Source: Larix kaempferi | Taxonomy: Eukaryota; Streptophyta; Pinopsida; Pinales; Pinaceae | Length of the DNA stretch: 64,000 bases | Direction: 5' to 3' | Assembly: GCA_027924585.1 (NCBI GenBank) | Contig: BSBM01000260.1 | Location: forward strand, 14,893,001-14,957,000 | In this document: positions 1-11,799 of the stretch, one piece after another | Numbering within the stretch: position 1 is the first letter of the stretch | Layout: every line of letters starts with the position of its first letter | Program-made: the position numbers and the translations under genes | The notes under the pieces: generated by a model | The model's database searches: none | Told to the model about the DNA's origin: nothing | Seen by the model: only the letters and a program-made list of their open reading frames with translations

Positions 1-1482
1 CAGTAACGGAAAAGAAAACCAAACATTATCAAAACACTAAAACGCTGTATCTTTTATATTATTTAAACAGAGGTCGAAACCCCACAGTAAAACGTTACAA
101 GTTTGTAAATATCTATTCAAATTCCTGAGGCATAACTGTAAATACAAACGAGTTCAAACACTGTCTATTCAACTAAATATATGTTGACCAAGGAACCGGC
201 GAGCAGGACCCAAGGCTTACCATGGCTATTTCAACCACCGGAGTTGCTTTTCTATCCATGATATCGTAGCCATGAGTACCAAACAAGAACCGAGAACAAC
301 TGGAAAGCCCTTCCTGCCATTAAAATGCAAATTGGTCATAAAATGATATAAAATAATTTATAAACAAAGATCTTAAAGGAAAACATCAATGATAAACCCT
401 TACCTCTATAAATGATACCAAGGCAAGGTAGAGAACGTAGAAACCCTACGACGTAGCCAAACGCTCGACTCTCCAACGCTCAAGCAAACAAACGATAATA
501 ATACAAAACTCAGCGAAGACTTAGGGTTTTGTTCCCTACGTGTTTCTCCCACCAACTTCACGTGATAGCATTTAATATGTTGTTTGTCAACCACTAACAT
601 TTCAATTTTATACCTCTGCCCATATTTTGGGTCCCCTCTCTCTTTATCAACGAGTTCATAATTTTTATGTGCACCATGTTTCAAGGTTCCATTGTTTTGA
701 TATTGTATCCACTTCCATATAGTTTGAATTTCGACTTTGCATAAGCGCCCAAACCCCTTGATCATTGAATTAGTTTACAAACACACTTTAATGCCAATAC
801 CTAGTGTAAAGACCCTTAGAGTTTAAACATAGCACTCATAAGTTGAGTTAGGGTCTTAATAAGTCCCTTGTACACTTTATATAGTTAGCTCATAATTTAG
901 CTAATAAAAGCCATAATGATAATAACCAAAGCTTGTGGAGACACCAACCTGTAACTTGAGCAAGTAAGTCATTGTGCATTAGATTCATAAGCTAAGTAAG
1001 CCCCAAGGCTGCTTCAGGAACCACTTGCCAATATAAGAAAATAATCAGAACAAGATACCAAATCATCACATAATGAAATAGGAACGATAATTGTAAATAT
1101 CAACATCGACGTAATTAATATGTCATTATGTTATCTATTGAATTAAGTATTTTCATAATCATTTAAAGATGGTTATGACACGTTAAATGAATTATGACAT
1201 ATGTAAACAATAAGTGTCGAAAATACAAAAATATAGACATACAGATAATTATTATACATTAACATGTCTTGGCGAAACATGAAACATACGTAATTATTGC
1301 AGCTTGAATTAACATAAGTCTGTCCATCTATAGATGAGTACCGTCATATGTATTTATAGACGGCACCTTTTCATTAATATTAATGAGAGCTAAACGCTCT
1401 CAATATATATTCCACACAGTAATTGTAGCTTTTACACTATACAGACAAAATTTATATTTTTGTGAAATTTGGAGATGTTACA
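1..1482 (+). repeat. Gy1 5' LTR (3' part only)
   Basis: It matches the last 1.6 kb of the 3' LTR and ends ...GATGTTACA just before the primer-binding site. Only this part lies in the window; the full LTR should be about 4 kb, judging from the 3' copy. Compared with the 3' LTR it has 8 nt (461-468) where the other has 122 nt, and it lacks the A/TA microsatellite. The region 406-765 reads open on the - strand in both LTRs, but as LTR sequence, not as a gene. Confidence 0.95.
1351..1358 (+). promoter_or_regulatory. possible TATA box of Gy1 LTR
   Basis: TATTTATA lies about 125 bp before the LTR end and is kept in the 3' LTR. The position suits a retrotransposon promoter. This rests on motif and position only. 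Confidence 0.35.
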
Positions 1483-1484
1483 TG

Positions 1485-1496
1485 TGGTATCAGAGC
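1485..1496 (+). other. Gy1 primer-binding site (initiator tRNA-Met)
   Basis: TGGTATCAGAGC is complementary to the 3' end of plant initiator tRNA-Met. It starts 2 nt after the LTR end. The same arrangement is found on the - strand in Gy2. Confidence 0.95.
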
Positions 1497-2863
1497 ACAC
1501 GTTCAAACTCTAGGCCTGAAAGTGGCTCAACTCATGCAATTGAATTCAAAACAGAAAATACAACTACTGATTTTTGTTTTAATTTGTTTGTTGTACAGTA
1601 CAATTTATATTTAGTTTGCAGGTATGGAAGGACCAGAAGAATCAGCTGAAGATAGGTCCCAACATAATGATCGAAATAATAATGAACATGAACAAGTTAA
1701 TGAAGAAAATGTTTACGTGGAAATAAATGATAGTTCATCATAACTACTTAGAATAGTTAAAGATCTAAAAGCTTAAATGAAAACAGTAAAGGAAGAGAAT
1801 GAAAGGATTTTAAAAGCCTAAGAAGAACTAAATCAGATATTACTGGATAAATTTCATAATGACGAAAAAGATAAAGGAACATAAATTAATTCAGAATTTG
1901 GAACCATGTCCTCTCAACATAAAGGTAAGAAGCTAAAATTCTTTAATGATGAAACTAGCTCTTCTTCCGAAATTAATGTTAAATCACGCAGGAAGAAACA
2001 TAAGTATTCCAGCGACAGTAGTGATAGTGACTACAATTCTAAAAAGAGAAAGTACAAACCATACGAAGAGATTTCTGGAGAGTTTAAAAAGATAAAACCC
2101 CCGACTTTTAATGGAGAAACAGAAAAAGGAGAGGAAGCCGAAGCATGGTTGTCTGGTATGAATAAATATTTTTAAATATACAACTTGTTATCACTCCAGG
2201 AAACTCTTCTTAGGTTGTAGTTCGAAGATGCCTGGTAACTTAACTATAATCTCAATGTTTCATTCAATGGATCAAGTCAGATGACTAATCAGACCTCACT
2301 GACTCAAGACATGCATAAACTCAACCAAATAAACAAGGCTTCTAACTATCATTGTTCAGAGGGTTTGTAATAAAGGTGAATAAATGAAGAATTCTCACTA
2401 TGCTGGCATATTCATACATAAAGCACTTACATATGAATGGCTAATCATAACAAGGAAATGATACTTGCAATTCAACTCATCAACACAGATATAGGATGAC
2501 AGCTATCTGGTATTAGACAAAAAGAATAAACATGAATGAAATATCCAAGTACAAGTATAGAACAGAAAGAAGATGTAATATGAACATGTAATGGCAAAAG
2601 AGCTTGTATTAATCGACAAGAACATGAGAAGCTTGAGTACAAAAAGTGTCTAACAGTCTCCAAAGTTGAACCATTACAATGATTCTTCAATGATCTTAAA
2701 TAAGCTTTACAAATCAGTTTCAAGATCCTCAAAAGATGGATCTGATAACCTCTTTTCCTATCTCAAATCTGAATTTGTGAGGTGGTTGGAAAATGCAGAA
2801 ATTTCTGGAAATCTGTTGCTCAGATATTGACCTATATATCTCAAATAAAAACATATTTTGTAA

Positions 2864-2918
2864 AACTGAGAGAGGTTTTTGTATATTGATTTGTTGTGAG
2901 AAAAAACCTCTCTCAGTT
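2864..2918. repeat. 17-bp perfect inverted repeat in HP-short
   Basis: AACTGAGAGAGGTTTTT (2864-2880) is repeated in reverse complement at 2902-2918 with a 21-nt loop. The corresponding stem was not noticed in HP-long. It could fold as a hairpin in RNA; function unknown. Confidence 0.85.
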
Positions 2919-3368
2919 ATTTGAGATCCATTTTCATTTTCCCGATACCTGTATTTCAAAAACATGTTTCAAACAGGGAAATTCCGAGATCTGAAAATTA
3001 GGGCTCAGAGATGGATTTGATTCTCCCAATCTGTGACACCTGTGTATAAACTAAAAGAGGTTATTGTTATTTGACATGTTAGGCATAAAATATTCATACT
3101 GTTCTCAAAATGATCCTCCAATCACTCAGAATCATCATTTCAAAAGATGACTTAGCATAGTAAAAACGCCATATTTCTGAAAACGTAGCCTCATCTTGCG
3201 GGGAAATTTTGACTGCCTTCCCGAGCTCCAAATGCAGATCTGAAAGTACCATTGGAAATATTAGGATGGCTAGTTGTCAATATACTATTTGAGCATGTAA
3301 AAAGGCCTCTCCATGGCTGAGAAAATTGATTTTTCCCAAGACCTGCTGACCGTTTCCAAGTTTCTGCG

Positions 3369-3472
3369 CTTTCGGTGGCTAAAATAGACTTGAATTTCGT
3401 GTTTTAGCTACCGAAAGCTCTGCTTTCGGTGGCTAATGAACAGTTGGAATGTACGCCTAAGCCATCGAAACC
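3369..3472. repeat. two CCGAAA hairpin modules in HP-short
   Basis: GCTTTCGGTGGCTAAAA (3369-3385) pairs with TTTTAGCTACCGAAAGC (3402-3418) with one mismatch. A second module at 3422-3472 is the reverse complement of the modules found at 26431-28981 in HP-long: CCGAAA arms around a loop with the TTAGGCG...TTCATTAG pattern. Confidence 0.85.
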
Positions 3473-4354
3473 TGATTTTTGACTTTTTTGAAGAAAAAAC
3501 CAAATCAAAGGTTTTCAAACTTTATTACATACCCAAAGCTCTCAAAAATGAGCCTTAAAAAATTTAGAAATGTATTTTTTCAATGACTTCCTATCACCTA
3601 AAATAAACAAACTTGACTATGTTTTTTGAGGAGATAACACAACTATTTAAGCCAGTTAAAAGCTAAAATGGCAATCTATAATCTGACTGGAAAAGCCGAC
3701 ATCTGGTGGCAAGATATAAAACGAGTAAAAGGCATAAAAGAGAAATGCATAAATTGGAAAACTTTTAAAAGGTATTTTAAAAAGAAATTTATGTCGAAAC
3801 AGTATTATGAAGAACGAGCTAAAGAATTATACGATTTAAAGTTAGGTTCCATGAACATGAAGGAATTAAGCAGCAAATTTCTAAGTTTATTGAGATATGT
3901 GCCTTACATTACTAATGAAAAACCCAAGGTACAGAGATTTTTGAGCTGTCTACCTTTTCATATAAAGGACAGAATTGAGTATGATGACCCTAAGACCCTT
4001 GAAGAGGCCATGATAAAGGCAAATTTATGTTATGAACAAAACAGAAAAAGGGAAAGCATACCTAGCTAGAAGGGTAAAAGGCCCAATAATTTTGAACAAA
4101 GAAAGAAATTTTTTACATTTAATCGAAATTTTGGAAACAATAACTCTCGTAACTTTTCTAACAGAAAATTTCAAGGAAATAATCCAAGAGGCAATACACA
4201 GCAAAACTTTACAGTTGCAAGAAACAAAGACCTGCCTAATAATTATGCTAAAAATAATGAACAAAAGGAACCTGTAAAATGTTGGGAATGTCAGGGGCCT
4301 CACTATGCATCAAGCTGTTCTAACAGGAAAAGAACCATCAACAACATCCCTACA

Positions 4355-4909
4355 GTGCAAGAAGAGGCAACAGTTGGTGTCTTAGCAAGGGAAATGCCCA
4401 GGATCAATGCAACCTTGGAAAACATACAGGTTGATCATCAAACTTCAATGGTTGAAGTAGAAGGTATGCTGAAAGATAAACCAATCTCTATTTTAATTGA
4501 TCCAGGAGCTAGCCTAAGTTATGTGTCTCCAAATATAGTGGAAAAATGTAAATTGCAAGTAAAAAAGTTTAAAAAATCTTGGATGGTTCAACTAGCTACA
4601 AGGACTAAAAGAAAGGTAGCTGATTTTGTTAAAGATTGTGATTTACTTATGAATCGGTTTAGAACACAAGTAAAATTGAATGTATTACCGTTAGGATCTT
4701 ATGATGTCTTAATCGGAATGGATTGGCTAGAAAAGCATAGGGTAGTTTTGAATTGTTTTGAAAAGACATTTACATGCTTGAATGATAAGGGAGAAACAAA
4801 AACAATAAAAGGAATCCCTAAAAAAACTTCAATTAGACAGATTTATGCTTTGCAAGTGAAAAAGGATGTACGAAAAGGGTGTAAAATGTTTTGTTGTAAA
4901 TGTAATTAA
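4355..4909 (+). pseudogene. Gy1 aspartic protease domain
   Basis: Retropepsin-like domain. The active-site loop reads LIDPGAS at about 4492-4512, followed by a typical hydrophobic IGMDWL segment. It cleaves the gag-pol polyprotein in the family. Both Gy1 and Gy2 have Pro after the catalytic Asp, so this is a family feature rather than decay of one copy; such DPG forms are known in other plant gypsy elements. It is in frame with the preceding zinc knuckle, so gag and pol appear fused. A one-base frameshift near 4890 separates it from the RT frame. Confidence 0.88.
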
Positions 4910-6527
4910 TGATGAACACGCAACTAAAGAAGATAAGTTGAAACTTGAAGACATACCAATCCTAAGAGACTTTTCACATGTATTCCCAGAAGAAATTCCA
5001 GGATTACCTCTAAAAAAAGAATTGGACTTCACCATTGAGCTAGTACAGAGTGCAGTACCAAACTCAAAAGCCCCTTACCAGATGAACATCCTAGAGCTTA
5101 ACAAATTAAAATCACAGTTAAAATAATTAATAGATAAAAACTACACAATACCAAGTGTGTCTTCTTGGGGAGCACCGATCATTTTCGTTAAAAAGAAGGA
5201 CGGTACCTTGCGTTTATGCATAGACTACCGTCAGTTAAATAAAATGACGATTAAAAACAGATATCCTTTGCCCCGCAAAGATGATCTGTTTGATCAACTA
5301 CGCGGAGCGATGATATTTTCAAAAATCAACTTGATATCAGGGTATCATCAAGTCAGAATTAAAGATAAGGATATCTTTAAAACTGCTTCTAGAACCCGTT
5401 ACAGGCATTACGAATTTGTAGTTATGCCTTTTGGGCTAACTAATGCTCCAATAGTTTTCATATGTCTAATGAATAATGTTTTACATAAGTATTTGGATAA
5501 GTTTATAATTGTGTTCATTGACGACATTTTAATTTACTCAAAGACTAAGGAAGAACATGACGAACACTTACGAATAATTTTACAAGTCTTAAGAGAACAT
5601 CAATTGTACGCAAAATTTAGTAAGTGTGAATTTTCAATGATAAAATATAGTACTTAGGTCATGTGATATCCAAGGATGGAATCACAGTTGACCCTGATAA
5701 AATAAGAGCAATTAACGAATGACATGTCCCTAATGATGTAACCGGTATACTATCATTTATGGGAATCACAGGTTACTATAGAAAATGTATAGAAGGATTC
5801 TCAAGAATCGCAAATCCTATAACCTCTTTACGGAAAAAAGGGGAAGAAATTTGTTTGGGATCAAAAGTGTGAAGAAAGTTTTAAGAAATTGAAAGAACGG
5901 TTAACTACTGCACCTATTCTAAAAATTGCAGACCCAAACAAGGACTTTGTTGTTTGCACTGATGCATGCAATGATAGCCTTGGCAGGGTCTTAACACAAG
6001 AAGGTCACGTAATAGCGTATGAGTCAAGAAAGATGAAAATTCATGAAAAGAATTACGCTACCTATGATTTAGAGTTGATTGTCGTGATACATGCTTTAAA
6101 GATGTGGCATCATCATCTAATTGGTAGAAATTTTGTATTAATGATTGATAATAAAGTTTTAAAATATTTGTTGGATCAACCAAATCTGAATGCAAGGCAA
6201 GCTAGGTGGTTAGCTTTCCTTAGCGAATATGATTTCGAAATCAAACACATAAATGGAAAAGAGAATAAGGTGGTTAATGCCTTAAGCAGAAATGCAAAAT
6301 TAAATTTTATGGCACCAGTCAGCACTTACAAAATACATTTAGAAAATCAAATTGATGAAGGGATAAAATTGGATGAAAATTACCAAAAATTACAAGAAAA
6401 GGTTGTTGAAAATATGTCTGAAAAATTAATAATAGATTATAGTCTGAATGAAAAAAGTCTAATGTTGTATAAAAACAGACTGTATGTACCAAATGTACCT
6501 GAAGCTAAGCTATTGATTTTAAATTAA
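4866..6527 (+). pseudogene. Gy1 reverse transcriptase and RNase H
   Basis: The linker before RT (FPEEIPGLPLKKELDFTIEL) is at 4980-5040. RT motifs: [18 protein letters not shown] (from 5191), MPFGLTNAP (about 5427-5453), and catalytic FIDD at 5514-5525, intact. RNase H begins near 5889, with Asp in VCTDA, Glu in YDLEL and Asp in MIDN. Together these copy genomic RNA into DNA and remove the RNA strand. Breaks: a stop at 5124, a frameshift near 5640, stops at about 5665 and 5721, and an extra G near 5840. Gy2 encodes the same region with different lesions. Confidence 0.93.
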
Positions 6528-7770
6528 ATCCATAAAACTCCTTATTCAGGACATCTGGGTTACTAAAAGATGATAACAATGTTAAGAAATGATTATTTCT
6601 GGCCAAATATGAAGAATGAGGTGGCTGAATACATAGCTAGGTGCATTGAATGTCGGCAAGTTAAAGCTGGGCATCAACACCTAGCTGGTTTATTACAGCC
6701 ATTGCCCATTCCACACTGGAAGTGGGAAATAATGAGCATTGATTTTATAACTGGTTTACCTAAAAATCAGAAACAAAATGATTCAATAATGGTAGTAGTA
6801 GATAAACTTGGTAAGCAGCTCATTTCATACTTGTTAAAACCACTTACAAGATTGCTAGCATTGCTGAAATTTTTATGAAGCAAGTCTTTCATTTGCATGG
6901 AAGTCCTAAAGTCATAATTTCTGATAGAGACTCTAAATTTACGGGAAACTTCTGGAAGTCTTTTTTTAAAGGTTTGGATACTACATTAAATTTCAGTACA
7001 TCTTTTCATCCGCAAATAGACGGACAGACAGAAAGAGTAAATCAGATTCTTGAAGATATGTTAAGAAGTATGTTAGAGATCAGCCAAGTAAATGGGAGGA
7101 TTATCTGCACTTAGTTGAATTCGCTTAGAACAACCATTATCAAGCTTCAGCTAAATTTAGTCCATTTGAAATTATGTATGGTAGAAAGTGTAATACTCCT
7201 ATTACATGGAGTAACCCAGTAGACAAGTTGATGTTAGGACCTGAGTTATTGAAAGAAATGGAACTAATAGTGAAACAGGTACAAGGCAATCTGAAAATTG
7301 CGCAAGATAGACAGAAGAGTCATGCAGATTTCAAAAGAACTCATAAAGAGTTTTAGGTTGGTGAGCATGTTTTCACCAAGGTAAAACCCAAAAAGAGTTC
7401 CTTAAAGTTAGGGAGTTGTGCTAAATTAGCACCAAGGTATTTTGGACCCTTTGAAATATTGTCAAGGGTTGGACTAGTGGCATACTAGTTGGCCTTGCCA
7501 CCGAATCTTAAAGTACATAATGTCTTTCATATTTCTATTTTGAAAAAGTTCGTACATGATGCTACTCATGTGATCAATTGGAATGATGTACAGGTGGAAC
7601 CCGAAGGAGACTTTCTGGTGGAACCGGATTGTATCCTCGACAAGAGGGAAATTTTACTTTGGAATCGCACCATTGGACAAGTAAAGGTGCAATGGAAGCA
7701 CCTTAGTCCAGATGAAGCAACCTGTGAATTGGAGAGTAATATGCGGGTGGCATATCCAATTCTGTTCTAG
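6528..7770 (+). pseudogene. Gy1 integrase with C-terminal chromodomain
   Basis: The zinc-binding His/Cys part is at about 6533-6660 (ending CIECRQVKAGHQH). The catalytic DDE core has Asp in [10 protein letters not shown] (about 6739), Asp in ISDRDSKF (about 6919) and Glu in DGQTERVNQ (about 7031). The GKQ/VHNVFHISILKK stretch follows. The final segment, about 7621-7767 (EPDCILDKREI...VKVQWKHLSPDEATCE), is a chromodomain, which in chromoviruses directs insertion to marked chromatin. Frameshifts near 6815 and 7095 and stops at 7356 and 7486 break it. The chromodomain itself is uninterrupted up to its stop. Confidence 0.92.
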
Positions 7771-7820
7771 GAAGGCTCAGAGGATGAAAAATAAAGTAAC
7801 ATCAAGGACGATGTTGAACT

Positions 7821-7830
7821 TAAGAGGGGG
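7821..7830 (+). other. Gy1 polypurine tract
   Basis: TAAGAGGGGG lies directly before TGTATGTCAC, the start of the 3' LTR. It is the plus-strand DNA primer. Confidence 0.9.
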
Positions 7831-10613
7831 TGTATGTCACATACCCAAAAATCTGAATGTTTTATGTTGTGAGAGAAACAATATGTTATAAGTTATTGTA
7901 AATTTTTTATGATTATTGACCAAGTGGGATCAAGGATGACTGTAATTAAATACTCTAATATTTTTATTATGATCAAATAAAAGAGGATTCAAATATCCAA
8001 AGGAGATTGTTAAAGAGTGTTCACTGACCCACTAGGAGGAATGAACTGGGGTGGAGAGCAAATTGACAAATGGAAACATCTTCATTCACTTCTAGCTGTT
8101 GCAGGTGGAAACTTCCCTATATTTTATGGTCATGTTCCCCAAGAAAGTGGAACAAAGCAGGTGGCTCAATAGTTATGAAACTGACCAAAAGACCTAGGCA
8201 CTCTTTTAATCCCATCGAATTGAGCAGAGGGATCACTATGTTTTTCCTTGTGACAATTCTGAGAACAGAAAGTGAGAATGCACAAGAGATTCGATGAGGG
8301 GAAGGCTAGGGAGTGAATGATAGACTAAGACTGCATATTGAACTAGTACTACTGAGTGCAGAGTTCATACTGCTGAATGCAGAAGTTACGATATTGAGCA
8401 CAGAAAACTATTACTGTTGAGTTGCAGAAGTATAAGCTCTTGCCTACACATAGTATATTCATCCTTGTGGTCCAGTGAACAGGCTCGGGGGTCCTAAGTC
8501 AAGTAACATTGGCTGCTTTCAGGAAAAGGTTGGGTGAAACGGGCTCCTTTGGGTGTTTGTCCCCCTCTACAGTCATCAGGTTCTTCATTGTTTTAGTTAT
8601 TTAATTCTGGACTGCTACCTATCTATGAAAGTTGCATGTTACTTAACTATTAGATTAGAAATACTGAACTGATAGTTTACTTCTGTATAAATGTTTGAAT
8701 GAATGAATCTGAGAATTTAACCGAATGAATAAATTTATTTTTGTATTTTTCCACCCTCCGAAGAGACGTACTCTAGTATAGAAAAATTTGTTTAAGTAAG
8801 TAGATTCGAATGACCACATATTGATAGATTGAATGATGCTTTTAATATCTAGATTTGAATGTGGATCTTCTATTTTTTTTACAAAAGAATATAGACATAA
8901 TTATATACTGAAATAACACTCATAAAATTTAAGAATATAGTTTATCTCATTTACAGTTCGTATGATTTCAAAATAGTATTTAGTTTAAGTAGTAAGCTTT
9001 CATAGTTACTGATAAAATAGTTTATGTTATTAATAGACATCGTATAAACATTACATCTATTACAAAGTCAACATTATGTACATGAAATCACAATTTGGTC
9101 CAGAGTTCGAGCCTGTTAGAGCTCACTCTGTTATTTATATAAAAATATTGTAAACAAATCAACTACTTATCAGTATCTTAAAGGAAGGCATCTCGCCCTG
9201 AAGTCGAAAGACTTAAACTCTTTTAAAAGATACCTAAAAACATAAAAGCATATCAACTTTAAATACAAGTTACAAACTAAGTTTTCATCCTAACGCCCAA
9301 TTTAAATGAAAGAGCTAACACAGTAAATATACAGTAATGGCGCAACCAAGAAGAAAACCAGCATAAAGAACATCTTTCACAATTTAAGGTTATCCCTTAA
9401 AAATACTTTAGCCTCTCGCTCAAATCATTTCTGAAATACTACGAGTTCGGGGCTATGCCCAATTGATCATTTGGTAAGCAAAACATTTCAAGTCTAGTTG
9501 TAAACAATTATAAAAACCTTAATATAAACCAAAATATTACATAAGGAACACTCTGGAATTTACATAAGAATGTAATCGATTTCTTTATCCACATAATCAA
9601 AATAATATACAGTCGACAGACTCTATGGAATGGAGCCCGACGCCACCAAAGCGTGCATAAAAACGAAATAGATAAGTTTTAAAAGATTAATACCAAGTAT
9701 AGCGTTCGAGTCTCGTGAGAGCTCACCCTTGTTCTATTTTTTTTAAATATACGAACGGGCAGGGTTTAGGGTTAAACCCTATATCATCCCAAAAATTTAA
9801 TTATCATTTCAACAAACTATAACACAAGTATGCACAAAAAAATAACATTTATATAACAACTTACAAAACTCAAATCCAACCCAGTTAGGGCTTCGTGCAG
9901 GGTTAAATCCCTGTTGTATTTAAATCTACTACCATCACCGAGCTAAGAATTAATGCAAAATACGATTTCAGGGTTTTTCCCAAACAACAAAGGAGAACCC
10001 TGTACTTATTACATCATTAAAAAATTGATTTAAACTTGTATCGACCGAACTACATAATTCCATCATAGGGTTTATGCCAACATAAATTATACAAGCACAC
10101 AGTTGCCATCATAAATGAGAAAAAAGTTACATTAACACAGAGTCCATTTGTAACACTCATGGCAAAGAAAACCAAACATTATCAAAACACTGAAACACTA
10201 TATCTTTTATATTATTTGAACAGAGGTCGAAACCCCACAGTAAAACGTTACAAGTTTGTAAATATCTATTCAAATGCCTGAGGCATTACTGTAAATACAA
10301 ACGAGTTCAAACACTGTCTATTTAACTAAATATATGTTGACCGAGGAACCGACGAGCAGAACCCAAGGCTTGTCGTGGCAATTTCAACCACCGTAGTTGC
10401 TTTTCTATCCATGATATCGTATCCATGAGTACCAAACAAGAACCGAGAACAATTGGAAATCCCTTCCTGCCATTAAAATGCAAACTGGTCATAAAATGAT
10501 ATAAAATAATTTATAAACAAAGAAACTAAAGGAAAACATCAATGATAAACCCTTACCTATATAAATTTTACCAAGCCGAGGCAGAGAACGTAGAAACAAT
10601 ACGACGTAGCCAA

Positions 10614-10735
10614 AGCTTAAGAGCACAACCCGAGAGCAACAATCTTTAACCGAGAAATCAACCGTGGTTCCAAGTTTAACGCAGAGACTTGCAGGTTTTC
10701 CATGGTAGCCATGGCGGCCGAGAGAGAGAGCTTGG
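10614..10735 (+). repeat. 122-nt segment in the 3' LTR but not in the 5' LTR of Gy1
   Basis: Between the shared GTAGCCAA and CTCTCCAACGCT the 3' LTR has 122 nt and the 5' LTR only 8 nt (461-468). The segment has AGCTT near both ends, so a deletion between short repeats in the 5' copy is likely, though an insertion in the 3' copy is possible. Confidence 0.8.
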
Positions 10736-11717
10736 CTCTCCAACGCTCAAGCAAACAAACGATAATAATGCAAAACTCAGCGAAGACTTAGGGTTTTGTT
10801 CCCTACGTGTTTCTACCACCAACTTCACGTGATAGCATTTATTATGTTGTCTGTCAACCACTAAAATTTCAATTTTATACCTCTGCCTATAGTTCGGGTC
10901 CCCTCTCTCTTTATCAACGAGTTCATAAATCTTATGTGCACCATGTTTCAAGGTTACATTGTGTTGATATTGTATCCACTTCCATATAGTTTGAATTTCG
11001 ACTTTGCATAAGCACCCAAACCCCTTGATCACCGAATTAGTTTACAAGCACACTTTAATGCCAATACCTAGTGTAAAGACCCTTAGAGTTTAAACATAGC
11101 ACTCATAAGTTGAGTTAGGGTCTTAATAAGTCCCTTGTACACTCTATATAGTTAGCTCATAATTTAGCTAATAAAAGCCATAATGATAATAACCAAAGCT
11201 TGTAGAGACACCAACCTATAACCTGAGCAAGTAAGTCATTGTGCATGAGCTTCATAAGCTAAGTAAGCCCCAAGGTTGCTTCAGGAACCACTTGCCAATA
11301 TAAGAAAATAATCAGAACAAGATACCAAATCATCACATAATGAAATAGGAACGATAATTGTAAATATCAACAGCGACATAATTAATATGTCATTATGATA
11401 TCTATTGAATTAAGTATTTTCATAATCATTTAAAGATGGTGATGACACATTAAATGAATTATGACATATGTAAACAATAAGTGTTGACAATACAAAAATA
11501 TAGACATACAAATAATTATTATACATTAACTTGTCTTGGCGAAACATGAAACATACGTAAGTATTGCAACTTTAATTAGCATAAGTCTGCCCATCTATAG
11601 ATGAGTACCATCATATGTATTTATAGACGACACCTTTTTATTAATATTAATGGGAGCTAAACGCTCACAATATATATTCCGCACAGTAATTGTAGCTTTT
11701 ACACTATACAGAAAGAA

Positions 11718-11720
11718 GAA

Positions 11721-11778
<58 letters not shown>
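11718..11778 (+). repeat. poly-A/(TA)n microsatellite in 3' LTR
   Basis: About 20 A residues are followed by about 20 TA units. The 5' LTR has only a short AT-rich stretch here (1448-1460), so the tract grew after insertion. Confidence 0.95.
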
Positions 11779-11780
<2 letters not shown>

Positions 11781-11799
11781 GAAATTTGGGGATGTTACA

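Larger units (their letters stand above)
2186..3639 (-). mobile_element. HP-short: 1454-bp TG..CA element (solo-LTR-like) nested in Gy1 gag
   Basis: It begins TGTTATCACTCC and ends GGAGATAACA, so the termini are inverted (TGTTATC/GATAACA). It is flanked by a perfect 5-bp duplication CAACT (2181-2185 and 3640-3644). Removing it and one CAACT restores the gag reading seen in Gy2. On the - strand its first and last few hundred bases match the ends of HP-long (26264-29933), so they are one family, but it lacks the ORF. It contains CCGAAA hairpin modules at 3369-3472 and a 17-bp perfect inverted repeat at 2864-2918. No coding capacity is recognised; the short - strand ORFs at 2472-2965 have no support. 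Confidence 0.9.
1624..4354 (+). pseudogene. Gy1 gag (nucleocapsid at C-end), split by nested HP-short
   Basis: The start at 1624 (MEGPEESAED...) sits about 130 bp after the primer site and matches the position of the Gy2 gag start. In-frame stops follow soon after. The block 1906-2175 encodes the Ser/Lys-rich stretch and the motif GEFKKIKPPTFNGETEKG. The reading then breaks at 2186 where HP-short is inserted and resumes at 3640 (IYN...MAIYNLTGKADIWWQDIK), the retrotransposon gag core. A CX2CX3HX4C zinc knuckle (CWECQGPHYASSC) lies at 4280-4318. Gag packages the RNA into particles. A stop after ESIPS (4066) and others disable it. Gy2 carries the homologous uninterrupted segment, which fixes the insertion site exactly. 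Confidence 0.9.
1..11799 (+). mobile_element. Gy1: Ty3/gypsy chromovirus (Tekay/Del-like), decayed, 5' end cut by window
   Basis: The two ends of this block match each other: about 1-1482 and about 10160-11799 are roughly 95% alike by eye. Between them, in order, come an initiator-Met primer site, gag with a zinc knuckle, protease, reverse transcriptase, RNase H, integrase, chromodomain and a purine tract followed by TGTATGTCAC. The order PR-RT-RH-IN is that of Ty3/gypsy. A chromodomain after the integrase and very long LTRs point to the Tekay/Del chromoviruses, which is an inference from architecture. The copy is dead: it has several in-frame stops and single-base frameshifts, and a 1.45-kb insertion in gag. 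Gy2 on the - strand is a second copy of the family. Confidence 0.95.
7831..11799 (+). repeat. Gy1 3' LTR, 3969 bp
   Basis: It starts TGTATGTCACATACCC after the purine tract and ends GATGTTACA at 11799. The last part matches the 5' LTR, and the first part (for example 8020-8045 and 8465-8500) matches the reverse complement of 62650-63304 in Gy2. No ORF inside is conserved between copies. LTRs of 2-5 kb are known in the Tekay/Del group. Confidence 0.93.

Noticed and set aside
406-765. 119-codon - strand ORF, also found at 10676-11032
   Set aside because: The two copies are the same LTR segment; recurrence comes from the LTR pair, the C-terminal ends differ after the indel, and Gy2 gives no support.
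9680-9725. tRNA-like B box (GTTCGAGTC) in Gy1 3' LTR
   Set aside because: No A box at the right distance and no cloverleaf; similar phrases recur in the LTR (near 9103) without tRNA structure.
9763-9782. TTTAGGGTTAAACCCTA, telomere-like repeat
   Set aside because: Only one and a half units in inverted arrangement within the Gy1 LTR; no array.
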